64,000 bases of DNA from Phymatolithon calcareum (taxonomy: Eukaryota > Rhodophyta > Florideophyceae > Hapalidiales): assembly GCA_977006965.1 (NCBI GenBank), contig OZ345371.1, positions 930,001-994,000 on the forward strand, given 5' to 3'. Positions 1 through 9,955 of this stretch are shown one piece after another. The first letter of the stretch is position 1, and each line of letters starts with the position of its first letter. The notes beneath the pieces are model-generated. The model did not search any database and was not told the origin of the DNA. It saw nothing but the letters and a program-made list of their open reading frames with translations. Both the position numbers and the translations under genes were made by a program.

Positions 1-565
1 AATACGAACTTTGGGACCTGCATCATTGACTTTGAATACGTACTTGCAAGGGAGGACGTTCATACAGGTCTTGCCTGGAACCACAGTCCAAGTGCTGTTT
101 CGAGTGAGTGATTAGTTTTCTTTTTCAATTGCGGGAGACGAGAAATTCATGTTTCTATTTGACGTTGCCTCACTAAAGTTCTGAGTTACTTGTTGAGAGG
201 ACATGTCCGCTTGCGATGCGACGTTGACTGACTCGAAGGCAAGCATGGCACTATGTGAGGGGACATTCTAAATGTCAGTAGGTGGTCTTGAGAGCCGAGC
301 TGACCTACGGAGAATCGGTTTTGCAACCAACGCTAGAGTCTCGTCATGAGCTGGTGGAGATATTGGATGCTCTGCATTGTCACAGTGATGACCATGACCA
401 TTGTCGCTGTCGATGTCCTTATTGTCCTCTTTCACAATACCTGGCCTTGAACCGTATTTTTGAGAGTCTCATCGACTTTTATTTGTGGACTGTCAACGAC
501 GATATCAGTTTCAACTTGATTTAGTCCGCATTCCAGTTCGTCGAACGTAACGTCTCTAGGGACAA
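1..565 (-). pseudogene. copia-1 integrase-RT linker and N-terminus of reverse transcriptase
   Basis: After a frameshift near 568 the minus strand reads 'MIVPRDVTFDE', the conserved end of the copia integrase C-terminal region. A variable linker follows. Positions ~99-1 encode 'NSTWTVVPGKTCMNVL' followed by 'PCKYVFKVNDAG', the start of the copia reverse transcriptase (compare the NxTWxLV ... ALPCKWVFK block of the family). The palm motifs would lie beyond the left edge. Confidence 0.75.
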
Positions 566-1645
566 TCATTTTTCGCAACCCCACAACTTATACCCTCTTG
601 ACTGATTTGAGTATCCCAGCATAATGGCTTCACTAGTACGACTATCGAGCTTCTGCACCTTCTTTTTCGGGATCACGTACGAACACTTGACTCCAAACAC
701 TCGAAGGTGTCCCAAGAGGGGAGCGGCACCCATCCAAATGTGGTGGGGAGTCGTGTTCGATGGGAGTCCTCGAGATGTTACTCGATTGCGAACATATACA
801 GCAGTTGAAAGAGCATCAGCACAGTACTTCTTCTTAATGCCACAGTTATGAAGCATTGAACGGACCAAGTTTAGAGGTGTGCGATTCATTCGCTCATCCA
901 CCCCATTTTTTTGAGATATATGCGATTGTTAGCTGGTGATGTATGCCGTGCTCGGAGAGATATACTCGAAACTCGTTAGACAGGTACTCGCCTCCGTTTT
1001 CGGTTCTAATGGCTTTGAGCTTTGGCACAGTCGAGAAGTCCTGCACATTCAGGAGCTTAAGCTGCTTTCCTGTTTGTGTTTTAGCGTACTTGTTGAACTT
1101 TTTGAAGACACAAATCTGTCTGACTTCTTTTTCATTGTGAATACCGTGGTCCACTTGGAATGATCGTCGATGAATGTGATGAAGTACTGAGAGCCTCCAA
1201 GTGACGGAATATCTATTGGACAGAGAATGTCAGAATGCACTAGATCAAGTAAAGCCTTTGTGCGAGAGCTACTGGACTTTGGAATTGGATCTCGATGACC
1301 TTTGCCGGCGAGACAAACTTGGCATGGATGTGGTGTTTTTGAACTTGAAGAGATGTTAACACCTTTCACCACCCCATGACGTACCATATCGGAGATACCA
1401 GAAGGGTGGACATTAGCAAGACGTTCATGCCAGAGTTGGAGAATCGCCGAACAAGAATCTTCTTTAACTTTATTATCATTCCCGAAATCAAGTGCATAGA
1501 GATTGTTGCGCAAAGTACCTGATGCAATAGTAACATCATGTGCCTTAACAAACCATCGTCTGTTTTTCAATGTAATTCCGTACCCATACTCATCCATTTT
1601 GGACACCGACAATAGATAGTATCCAATATCTGGAGTGCGCATCAC
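566..1645 (-). pseudogene. copia-1 integrase (zinc domain and catalytic core), frameshifted
   Basis: Three overlapping pieces (1049-1645, 894-1154, 566-901) together cover a copia integrase. The first holds the HHCC zinc domain ('HERLANVHPSG' and 'HPCQVCLAGK') and the first catalytic aspartate ('DLVHSDILCPID'). The second holds the 'RTENGGEYLSNEF' motif, where copia integrases normally have Asp in RTDNGGEY, so the second catalytic residue is now Glu. The third holds 'DERMNRTPLNLVRSML', which carries the catalytic Glu, and 'AIMLGYSNQSRGYKLW'. Integrase would insert cDNA into the host genome. The frame breaks near 1150, 900 and 568 show it is inactive. Confidence 0.85.
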
Positions 1646-2169
1646 ATCTTTGAGCTTGCACTTTGATACTTGCCACCGACGCTGATCGTGATGATGGCAT
1701 CTCTTTTTCCAGCGACTGTAGCTGTTGTTTTCGTTCCCATCTCCACGGTTGTGGACATTTCGGTATACGGGCAGAAGAGCTAACAGTCAAACGTCATGTG
1801 AGATGTGCTGCCAGAGTCTATGATCCAGGACTTAGACTTCTCAGGAATGTCAGAACTGCGCACATTGGCCATCAGGCAAACGAAGTCGGAATCGGACATC
1901 ACTCGAACGGGCTCCGATTGATCAGCTAGAAAAGCAGATGGCTTCGACTGTTTTCCATTCCGACGTGTGTAACCTTCCGGAGCGAGGTGCGGAAATTTGA
2001 TCAAACACTTCAATGCATGGCGTCTTGGACGGTGACAATGGTCGCAGTAGTCACGGATTTGTTCTCCATCGCGTCTGGCAGTGAATAGTGCAGGAGTTTC
2101 AGCTTTGACGTTTGATGATTCAATGCGCATTGACATACTTTGATCGTCCTGAAGAAGAAAACTCTTCAA
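1590..2169 (-). pseudogene. copia-1 zinc knuckle and protease
   Basis: This minus-strand segment carries a zinc-knuckle variant (C-x2-C-x5-H-x3-C, 'CDHCHRPRRHALKC') and then an aspartic protease active-site motif 'IIDSGSTSHMT' near 1800. The protease cuts the gag-pol polyprotein during particle maturation. The reading frame closes just after the motif and homology resumes in another frame toward 1640 ('LLSVSKMDEYGYG'), so the protease is frameshifted. The spacing of the knuckle departs from the standard C-x2-C-x4-H-x4-C. Confidence 0.75.
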
Positions 2170-2702
2170 AATTGAACTGAGAATGCTTCATATTTGTTTC
2201 CCAGTGCGTCAAGTGCACTGATCAAGGTGTCGTAGCGTTCAAGAATTCCCCTGAGCACGTCCATTGCCATTTCCTTATCGTCTATATCGACACCCAGCGA
2301 CTTGAGGGTGGATGCGAGTTGTCGAATACGGTTTGTGTAGGGCAATATTTTCTCGTCGTCGAGCATTGTGGCAGTATAGAACTCGCGACGAGCGGCCAGT
2401 TTGTTGAGAAGGGTATGTCGTTCGAAGATGTTGAGAATCGACTGCCACATTTCTTTGGCCGTTTCGACATCTCGCACATGCTCGAGATGCTCGTCTGACA
2501 GTGATAGACCGATAATTGCATTCGCTTTCTTATCGTTTTGACGCCATGGCTTGAATTCGTCGGATTCGTGTGACGGTAGATCGTCCTCAATGTGCTCATC
2601 GACTTCACGAAACGATAGTACTAGCTCATTTTTATGTTTCCAAGAGTGTAAATTAGTGTCGTTGAACCTTTCGACCTTCAGTGTTCCTTGCGAGGTATCC
2701 AT
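2166..2702 (-). pseudogene. copia-1 gag domain
   Basis: This is an open stretch of about 178 codons from an ATG at 2700-2702. It matches the UBN2-type gag of copia elements: an early 'FNDTNLHSWKHKNELVLS' block (residues ~12-30), the 'AKEMWQSILNIFE' helix and a 'DEKILPYTNRIRQLASTL' segment near the middle. Gag forms the particle shell and binds element RNA in the cytoplasm. An upstream in-frame extension to 2771 exists, but the methionine at 2702 gives the usual copia gag start. The zinc knuckle continues in another frame in the adjoining segment, so a frameshift lies near 2166. Confidence 0.8.
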
Positions 2703-2939
2703 ATTGGATGTTACGGTCTTGAAAATCTTTTCGAAAATCCGTTTCCGGGAGTCCACTGCGAGTCGACACAAGTTGAACTGTCAAGGCAATCAATCTGGTA
2801 TAAGAAATTCGCTTCGAGTCGATGTGACCCGGACCTTGTTCGGCGGATGGGTTTTTCAGCCAAGATGATAGAAAGGTTTCCGGAAAAGATGATAAATTTT
2901 GTTGGAACGAAGATTTCTTTCTGTAAAAGCAGGCCTTAC

Positions 2940-3470
2940 TAAAAACGTCAAAAGTGTTGTGCACCACAATTTCGGTAAGAGGTTTATACGAGGGAAGGAC
3001 GAAATCGAGAAGGAAGCAAATTACGCAGGAGATATACAGCAAGCAGAGAGGGATATCCGCTATCTGCAGGAGCATGAGCTCCTAAGAGGCAGTACCGAGC
3101 GAGCCGTACGACGGCTGGTGACCCACAAACACGAGAGACACCGCCGAGGAGAGGAATGGATTGAAAAGGAAGACGAAAAAGTGAGAAAAATTACCGTCGA
3201 TACTAAGGAGAAAGTAAGCCCTGTACTCCAAATTCGATCCAGGAAACACCGACTCCTAGCAGTTAAGTAGTTCTTTGGTCGCTTCCCACCACGAAGAGCA
3301 GAGTCGTACACTGAACATTTCAACGAGGTCGCGGAAGAGAGTATGCAAACTCTACAACGAAATTTGACAAGAGCAGAAGAATCTTGGGAAAAGGGACGAA
3401 AACGGCGATTGACAAACTTTTAGCCTTGGAAATCCATATGTTAGAAGAAATGATAGTCTAATGTGATCTG
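2940..3470 (+). pseudogene. LINE family B: C-terminal end of ORF2
   Basis: This stretch encodes a charged helical protein that reads in one frame through a TAG at 3268-3270 and on to 3422. Its 'LAVK*FFGRFP' and 'MQTLQRNL' blocks align with 'LAVQYAFGRFP' and 'METLDRNL' at the C-terminus of the LINE-A ORF2 (19040-19170). After a frameshift near 3420 the sequence 'LLALEIHMLEEMIV*' matches the very last residues of LINE-A. I therefore call it the tail of a related but distinct LINE (family B). A second copy lies at 21640-21830. The N-terminal boundary near 2940 is approximate. The function of this post-RT domain is not known to me. Confidence 0.65.
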
Positions 3471-3512
3471 ATTGGGTAATGAGATGGCAGTATGAACGGG
3501 AAGCTGCTCTGG

Positions 3513-3576
3513 TGTTGGTGAATACCGGCGTTGAGGGCTTCTAAAATAAAAACCTTCAATTTCCCCCCCCCCCCCC
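3513..3576 (+). repeat. LINE family B 3' terminus followed by a 14-C run
   Basis: The segment 'GGCTTCTAAAATAAAAAC' and about 30 bases before it recur almost unchanged at 21906-21950, in both cases a little downstream of a LINE-B C-terminus. This is the shared 3' end of the family. Here it is followed by 14 consecutive C (3563-3576), and at the second site by six C, so a C-rich stretch also seems to be part of the end. Confidence 0.6.
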
Positions 3577-4009
3577 AACAATTTCGCTAATGGAGAAAGG
3601 ATAAGCAAGTACGAGTACTCGAAGGTCAAATGAAAGTTTGATCGGATCAAAATAAACTGAACGAAACTGGAGGAGTGTCTACCAGGAACGTGAGAGCCGA
3701 AACCCGAATCAGAGGAGTTGAGATGATGATGCTGGAGGACGATGGTGATGAGAGCCAAGGAGGAGCCCGAGGATGATGATGATGAAGCGCGGTGGTTGTT
3801 CTGCCTTGACTGGGCCCATAACTTGTTGATAGAGTTTATGGGATGGTTGGTTGAGAAGTCAATTTGAGAAGGTTGTGTGTTGTTCCTTGGATTTTAGTCT
3901 ATCCGGGTCTCGGAACCAGGCAATATAGCACTCAAAATTAGATCTAAAGTAGCTCTGACGTGCTAGATCTAATTTTATGACGGAGACCCACTAAACCAAA
4001 ACAAATCGA
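3577..4009. other. Intergenic stretch with GAT-rich tract and a foldback
   Basis: No gene is supported here. The stretch contains GAT/GATGAT-rich low-complexity sequence around 3721-3785 and the perfect-arm foldback described separately at 3905-3989. Confidence 0.5.
3905..3989. repeat. Foldback (nested inverted repeat) next to Helitron end
   Basis: Outer arms GGGTCTC (3905-3911) and GAGACCC (3983-3989) enclose inner arms AAAATTAGATCTA (3934-3946) and TAGATCTAATTTT (3964-3976), both pairs perfect. On the minus strand the fold is followed within a few bases by CTAA. It lies about 20 bp past the last recognisable Helitron coding sequence. A Helitron 3' hairpin followed by CTRR is one reading, although the fold is longer than usual. 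A small MITE is the alternative. Confidence 0.5.
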
Positions 4010-4766
4010 TCATAGCACTATCAAACTCGATGACACGTGTAGAAGTGTACCGAGATCACAATATTCTAACGAAGTGTCCTGCGACTTCATCTTCGAGCGG
4101 ATACACTTCCAACAGCTGAAGTTTCCCATAAGCCGCAGTGACTCTTGAACCTCGACGAGAACATATGAAAGAGCGGTGTCCTCGTCCTGTAGAACTGTCG
4201 CTCTTCCTCTGTGCCTCAGTCTAACGTCCGAGACGAATAGAGTCTTGTGCTTATTCCGCAGCGATAGCAGATCTGAAGGCTCACAGTATGCAAGAATTGT
4301 CGCAAACACATGCAAGAGTGGCACAAACTCTGACGCAAATGGCTCTCTCAGTGCTCTTCTCCACTCAGCATCATCAGGCAGAAGACCCCGACGACTGCAT
4401 GCTTGACGAAACGATGAACATACTTCTCCATCAACTTTTCGCATGTCTTCAAAAGATTTTGCTCCAGATACATGGAATGTATCGCTCGCCTTCGCGGGGG
4501 TTCACAGTGTACAATCTGCCTATAACGGTCTCACCAGATCCAGTGAAGCTGTACTAAGCATCAGCTACAACAGAAGAAGACACTCTGAACTTGGCTCGTG
4601 GCTTCCAACACTTCTCAGAGCGGTTCCAGTTGAAAAAGCGAGGAAAATCGTCGTATCTTAGGTGGCTTGCGCCAGGGTACTTGATGTTTGCCTTAAACCA
4701 TTTAGTTAATTTGGTTTGTGGCTCTCTCAATGCCGCGGGCTGCTCCTCACCCTCTTGAAAGTACAC
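4010..4766 (-). pseudogene. Helitron Rep C-terminal region, helicase missing
   Basis: The piece at 4554-4766 ('MYFQEGEEQPAALREP', 'TKLTKWFKANIKYPGA', 'RYDDFPRFFNWNR') and the piece at 4010-4444 ('FRQACSRRGLLPDDAEWRRA', 'LLHVFATILAYCEPSDLLSL') are the normal end of the Rep region of Helitron proteins, just before the PIF1 helicase. The helicase Walker motifs should lie at lower coordinates but are not found. Instead the foldback at 3905-3989 and unrelated DNA follow. A deletion of the helicase half is the simplest explanation. Confidence 0.75.
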
Positions 4767-4939
4767 AAAGTGATGGTCCTTTGTGTGAACTTCGAGGCGG
4801 TAGACGGCCGGTGCATTGATGACGATGTCAAATGAAAGAATCCTCCATACAGCTTCTCAGGGAGACACATACCGAGCGTCTTAAATCTGAGCTATCTCGT
4901 TGTATCTGTCCGTTTCTTCTTCCATTTGCATGGTCATCC

Positions 4940-5842
4940 GGTCGCTTCCTTTGCAAATGTACTTAAACAGGTACTTGATCCCACCAACACGAGACCAAAA
5001 AACCCTCTACATTCATATGGCTTTGGAACATTCGCATCAACTTCGGATTTTAGGCAACAACCCAGAAGTTGTCAACCTGCTGCTCTAGCCTTCTCCTGGA
5101 CTCCTTCCGGGTACGATATGTAGTGCTCACTTTCAGATTGCTGGGTCTCCGATCGAAAAGGCTTGGGAAAGTTTTTCTTGCACCCTCGGTCTCCCATGCA
5201 CACTGCAGCTGGATTATATGAGCCACATGGGCTGTGCATCATATGCTCAAGGACAAATTGGCGGAGCTCATGATCGGTATCAGGTGGCAGTTCCGCAGAG
5301 ATAATTGCATCCACTCTCTCAGGATTCCTCAGAGCATTCTTAGAGACTTGGTTGAGTATAAAGATGCAATGCGCATGTGGTAGTCCCCTTTTCTAAAACT
5401 CGATAACATGCACAATAGCCATAACCGTTCCGAATATCTTGTCCTCGATGGCGGCTTCGATCAGCGCTCTGAGTTTCAATTTGAAAACTCTCGCAGTGAA
5501 GTCTGACCTATCCTGCGGGGAGTGTCCGGGAAACAATGATCTTCGTATTTCGGGCCAATTTGTGTTGCAGGTCATCTTCAAAAATATATCAGGATCCCCC
5601 ATCCTGGTCGACGTCGCAATATTGTCGTGCATCTTCTGGCGCATATAGCGCTCACCCCCATCAAAAGTCGATGGCAGAAACAACAAACTTCCAGAACAAA
5701 CTGCCTCAGACTCATCATTCCGGCCTCGGAAATCTCCCAGCAGCTCTCGAAGGGCTGTATAGTTCTCAGCACGGATGCGCTGCTCATTCTGGAGCACGTA
5801 TGACATTCTCTCAGTCTCCATTTTGCAATATTGGTCAACCAC
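4940..5842 (-). pseudogene. Helitron Rep catalytic region (HUH and Tyr motifs)
   Basis: Residues from 5842 match the Helitron-like N domain ('YCKMETERMSYVLQNEQRIR', 'LPSTFDGGERYMRQKMHDN', 'GDPDIFLKMTCNTNWPEI'). An in-frame TAG at 5393-5395 sits where the family has Gln, immediately before 'KRGLPHAHCIFIL'. That is the HUH metal-binding motif (5350-5392). Next come 'VDAIISAELPPDTDHELR' and 'MHSPCG..KKNFPKPF' (5072-5314). Near 4950-4985 'IKYLFKYICKG' supplies the two catalytic tyrosines. The enzyme nicks and rejoins single-stranded DNA. All catalytic motifs are still visible but lie in several frames. Confidence 0.8.
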
Positions 5843-5931
5843 GTAGTATTCGTACTATTGAAAGAGCCGACACCCTGAAAGTACCGTACTGATCTCACCG
5901 CTCCGCTGAAAAATGTGCCCGCAGTAGAAGA

Positions 5932-6785
5932 TCAAGGGAGTGATCTTCCTCCAGCCTGAGACTCCATTTCTAGATACCAGCTGTTTCTCCCGTCGGGAAA
6001 GATCAACACGTAACAAAGAGGATCATACGATCTGTGGCTGATGCTGACCTTGTCGAGAACCTCATTCCCATTAGCGTTTGCAGTACCATGTCCCCTTACT
6101 ATTACATATCTTCTTCCAATCACACCGTCTTCATTCCCTGGTATCAGCGCGGCAACTTCAGAGCAAGAGGGTCCATTATATCTACGCATGTGCTCATTTG
6201 CAGGTCTTTTATCCGCATGAATCACAATCTTGTACCGCTCTGTTTGCGTATTTTCATGAACCAACTCACGTAAACTCATGAAGCTCCGAATATACGTGTT
6301 GTTTTGGTGAAGCATGCTTGCAAGTCAAGAAGGAAGTGCTTGAGCCATCCCAGAAAATTCCGACAGGGAGCCTCAGACTGCGCTTCAAAATCTGTATCGT
6401 GAATCTATACTGATATAAATGCGGGCAGTCTGCCTGGACCAGGCTGCAGAGCTCCGAGAAAATGATGAGTTCGACCGTGAAGAGTGACTCTCGCGTTGAA
6501 GCTAGTCTGCCCCTCTCCTTCGCTCACCTAGTTGGCGTGCACAGATGCCATGCAGAGAGCATTGTTTTACTTAACAATGTTCTTGCGGAAATGTTTATCG
6601 CGAAGCGTGTTCCCAGAAAGCAACTCACGAAGAAGCCGGAGAGGGTTTTGAAGCAATGATATGTTCTCCGTTGCGATCTGTCGTTCTTGAAAACAATTAG
6701 AGAACAAAAGATTCGACACTGAGCTTCCATCCTTTCGCTCGGCCATTAAATGGAGTGCGCGGCAGTTACTGTATTCGACATCCAT
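5932..6785 (-). pseudogene. Helitron Rep N-terminal region
   Basis: The piece at 6567-6785 encodes 'MDVEYSNCRALHLMAER' and '..GNTLRDKHFRKNIVK', the family pattern in which a CxxC-like region is followed by 'SKHFRENIRxYN'. Homology continues in shifted frames through ~6316. The piece at 5932-6315 encodes 'MLHQNNTYIRSFMSLREL', 'ADKRPANEHMRRYN', 'SEVAALIPGNEDG' and 'SHRSYDPLCYVLIFPDGR'. This is the standard Helitron block before the Rep domain, ending in the LLFPxG motif. At least three frame changes occur. The domain's exact role is not established. Confidence 0.75.
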
Positions 6786-6958
6786 GTTTCCAAAGTCTAC
6801 AAAGCTGCCGTTCCCATAAGACTGCCCAGATGTAACGATTCTCCGTCGAGCTCTTTCAGAATCTCGATCTCTCGCCCGGCGGCGATCAGTTGTTCGCTGG
6901 GTTTCACGACCCCTTGCAGCTCGAGTTCCCTCGTTGACAGAGTGTAAGAGGACTCGGC

Positions 6959-7240
6959 GCTGCTCAGTATTCTCAAGCTCTCGAGTTATACGCGGGCTTT
7001 CAGCATCAGCATCCTGGCGTGTTCTGCGTTGCTCAGGATTCTAAAGCTCTCGCGTTATACGCGAGCTTTCATCATCAGCGTCCCGGTGCGTTGTGCGTTG
7101 CTCAGAGCTTTCCCGCCTTCGTCTAGCTCTCGCGGCCGCAGCAGCATCCAAGCGCAATCAGCGTTGCTCAGGATTCTCCTGCGCTTTTCTCCTTCGCGCA
7201 GCCTCCGCATTTCTCTCTCGATGCCCCTGCAGTTGGTCCT
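6959..7240 (-). repeat. 69-bp tandem repeat in the Helitron N-terminal region
   Basis: Two adjacent 69-bp units (6959-7027 and 7028-7096) are followed by a 66-bp unit (7097-7162) and a partial fourth from 7163. Each starts with a GTTGCTCAG-like block. Translated on the minus strand the unit gives Arg/Glu-rich repeats around 'ENPEQR'. Arg-rich repeat tracts are common at the start of Helitron proteins. Confidence 0.65.
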
Positions 7241-7373
7241 TACTCACCTCTCGCAGGTTTCGAGGTGGCTGGAGAACAATGTCATCATCCGACATACTTA
7301 TATTTCTTCTTCTTACGATATCTGTCCGGGCTATTCTTGGCTCTAAGTAATACTCAAAAGTAATACAGCGCAC

Positions 7374-7948
7374 TTTACCCTTTCAAATACCTGCTTCGCT
7401 GCACACGAGGTTAATGGTCTCCGAAAAGTGTGTCCAAGGGTGCTCAATTCATCTCTAGATATTCAGAGTCTGTCAACCGATCTTAATGGCGCCGGTGGTA
7501 CTAAAAAGACTACACTTACCCTGAAAGCGAAAACGGCGCAGCCCTCGGAATCAAAAAGCACGACTTACTGGCAACGGACCTTGCGCAGACTCCACCCTGC
7601 AGGAGCCTGGATCTTCTTCAAAAAAAAGAGAAAAGAACCGATCGTAACACTGAGTTTGCTTGCACTGCGTACTCGAACTCTGTTCGAGCTGATCTTCGCG
7701 TCGCTCAGGGTAGCTCGGCAGGCAGGCCGGGCCTGTTTTTTCAACCTTTGGGTATCAATGGCTCCAAGCTACCGAATTGCCAACCAGCAACAAAGTCATC
7801 AATTATATTCGCGGGCAGTGGGGCGCCGGCGGAACCTTAAGTAGGCAGAAGTTTGATTGGTAACGGATATGTTTGCAAAAACGAAACGTGCAAATTCATT
7901 GGTAGCATTATTTGAAACGGTCCCTTTCAGCGTATTCTATTGGCACGT
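7374..7948. other. Unassigned DNA upstream of the Helitron
   Basis: No coding region or RNA gene is supported. An open frame at 7428-7844 (plus) has no family signature, and I treat it as fortuitous. Confidence 0.4.
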
Positions 7949-8303
7949 TACCCCACTCGCACTCACGAGCACCGTTCGTGAATGTGATTCGGCGAAAAAC
8001 GTTTTGTGTGCAATAATCAATCTTGTTCAAAAAATATGTTTCATACAAAAATTCTATTCGTTGTGCACATGGGCCAAATACAATTTTTTACATACGGGTG
8101 CCGTGCGCGAGGTTATGCTGCGCAGTATGATAGTCGTTATATTTCGAAACACCCAAGCAACGTGATTCATCCAATTATATGCTCCTACTCAGGAACGGGA
8201 AGAGTCATCTATCGAATGAGATTTAAGTAGGCGCAGACTGTGACAAACAAACACACAGATAGACAGACAGACACACAAACAGACACTTGCTTTAGTATAG
8301 GGG
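7949..8303 (+). repeat. ~350-bp direct repeat, copy 1
   Basis: This non-coding segment is repeated in direct orientation at 9956-10284 (continued at 12302-12312). Shared blocks include 'AGCACCGTTCGTGAATGTGA', 'TTTTTTACATACGGGTGCC', 'TTCGAAACACCCAAG', 'CTCCTACTCAGGAACGGGAA' and a tail of ACAG/ACAC simple sequence ending CACTTGCT-TTA-GTATAGGG. The tail is the intact counterpart of the site where the Harbinger element sits in copy 2. The type is unknown; a LINE 3' end or an LTR-like repeat are possible. Confidence 0.75.
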
Positions 8304-8379
8304 GACAATTGGCTCCGTGGCGGCGCTTCGCGCCTATTCAAAAGATAGAAAATGAAGAGTGTAAAATATGGAGAACCTA

Positions 8380-9955
8380 AACTGTCACTATGCATTTTTC
8401 CTATTTACCCATTGTGCCACTCTCAGCTTACTACTTTGAACAATTTCATTACTCCGCTACTCTCGATACGCCCCTCGTGTTGCTCTCGCTCTTCCTCTTC
8501 CGCGTTTGCATCACTTCCATTTCATCATTTGTCCTCGTCTCTTATTCCCCCTTTGCCCTTCCTGCCACATCGCTTCTATCCCTTCTGCCCTTGTCGTCAC
8601 TCCCCTTTAACTTTTTCCGTTTCTCTCAATATACTCCTTGCGGAACGTTTTCCCGCTCTCTTTCCGTTCGTACGCTCCTCGTACCATTCCCCTTCTAGCC
8701 CTTGCCCCCGTTTTCTCAATCTCCATTTCCTATTGTACCCTTGTCGAACCTCCTCTATATCCCGCGAGCCCATTCCTTACCCCCCTGTGTCATTCCATTA
8801 CGCCCGGTGGGTCTTTTTTGTCACTCCAATTTTACCACTCCCTCCCCCTTGTGTCGTTCTCGTCCCTTGCTTCACTTGAAGCTCTTTGTTTCAGACAGCA
8901 TTTTTCTTTTGTCTCACACCGTGGCCACTGGTACGCCTCTTGTGACTCTCCCCTTTCCATACCTCCGTTCCATTTCTCACTTCGCTCAACCCTTTCAACT
9001 CTCCCTGCCACTCACTCTTTGACCTCTTGTGCCCTTCTTGTCACTCCTTATGCCCCTTGAGCAAGAACGAAGCGTTCTCCTTTCCTTTATCCGAAAATCC
9101 CAGTCCTCCAATTTACCGTCCTTCTCCGTCGCCCTTCTATCCCCGTGTTCTTTATTCTTACCTTCCGGTAACCCTTGCTCGCCAATCTTGTGAGTCTTGT
9201 GTCCTACCCTACCCACCGTGCCACTCTCATGTTCTTGCTCCGCTTCATGTGTCATTGTGCTGCCATCGATTATCCCCACATTTCGCTCCTTGGCCTGCTC
9301 ATCCACCACACTTCTCATTACTCGCATGCTATGCACCGCCGCTCTCGTTGCTCACCTGTCTGCCCCTGCTGCACTCCACTTTTCTTATTCACTCTTGTCG
9401 TCACTCTGCGCTTACTCCTTTCGTTACTTGGGCCATTCCATTGCCAACTGTACGACCTTCGTTTCAATCCGGTTTTCACATCTCCTTCCCTTGTATCACT
9501 CACATTGTATCTCTTGTGACTCATTTCTCGTCCCCTTTTTCCCGTTTGTTCTTCCTGGAACATGTCTTCTACCCCATTTCCGCTTTTTGTCACTCCTTTT
9601 TCATCCCTTCTGACCTTTCTTAGCCCCTCTTGTACTCCTTCTGCCCTTCTTTTCATTGCTCTTTTACTCTACTTGTCCTCATTTACAACTTGCGCAGCCT
9701 TTCGTCGCTCCTTTTTCCCTTAGTACGGCCGTTGTACCACTATCCTTCTACTCCTTGCGCCCTTGTGTCGCTCTCCATTCTCCTCTTGTACCCTCCTTGA
9801 AACGTCTCCTACAAACGTTAAGCACACTCAATGCACCTTTACGTCAATTCCCTTTTACGCCTCTCTCCCCCTTGTGCCGTTCCTCCCTTTTTCGACTTCA
9901 TTTTCAGCCTCTTTTTACCCCTTTCCCCCCACTGCTCTCCTGTTGATGCCCCATT
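8380..9955 (+). repeat. Degenerate pyrimidine-rich minisatellite
   Basis: For about 1.55 kb the plus strand is overwhelmingly C and T. It is built from irregular units containing a core close to CCCTTGTGTCACTCC. Clear cores occur near 8404 (TTGTGCCACTC), 8588 (TTGTCGTCACTC), 8782 (CTGTGTCATTCC), 8850 (TTGTGTCGTTC), 9036, 9215, 9394, 9489 and 9764. Long open frames on both strands here are a by-product of the composition and carry no protein signature. The array lies exactly between the two ~350-bp direct repeats. Confidence 0.7.

Larger units (their letters stand above)
1..2702 (-). mobile_element. Degraded Ty1/copia LTR retrotransposon (copia-1), left part cut by window edge
   Basis: Reading the minus strand from 2702 to 1 gives gag, zinc knuckle, protease, integrase and the first residues of reverse transcriptase, which is the Ty1/copia gene order. 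Successive pieces lie in different frames, so the copy carries at least four frameshifts and is dead. The reverse transcriptase continues past position 1. No LTR, primer site or target duplication could be recognised between 2703 and 2940, where a LINE fragment begins on the other strand. The gag belongs to the UBN2 type with a DSGS protease, unlike the copia element at 48650-51960. Confidence 0.85.
3990..7373 (-). mobile_element. Degraded Helitron, Rep part only
   Basis: On the minus strand from about 7373 to 4010 there is a broken but co-linear Helitron replication initiator. In order it shows an Arg-rich N-terminus, the conserved N-terminal zinc-like region, the Helitron-like N domain, the HUH motif, the two-tyrosine motif and the Rep C-terminal region. 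The PIF1-type helicase that should follow is absent: homology stops at 4010. Frames change repeatedly and stops are frequent. Helitrons transpose by rolling-circle replication using the HUH/Tyr nuclease and the fused helicase, so this copy cannot move on its own. Confidence 0.8.

Noticed and set aside
2653-3075. Minus-strand frame overlapping the start of copia-1 gag
   Set aside because: It only continues the gag frame upstream, has hydrophobic random-like sequence and overlaps the LINE-B fragment on the other strand.
8352-9656. Several open frames of 100-200 codons on both strands
   Set aside because: They arise from the C/T-rich minisatellite composition (Ser/Pro/Leu/Phe-only translations), overlap in several frames and match no family.
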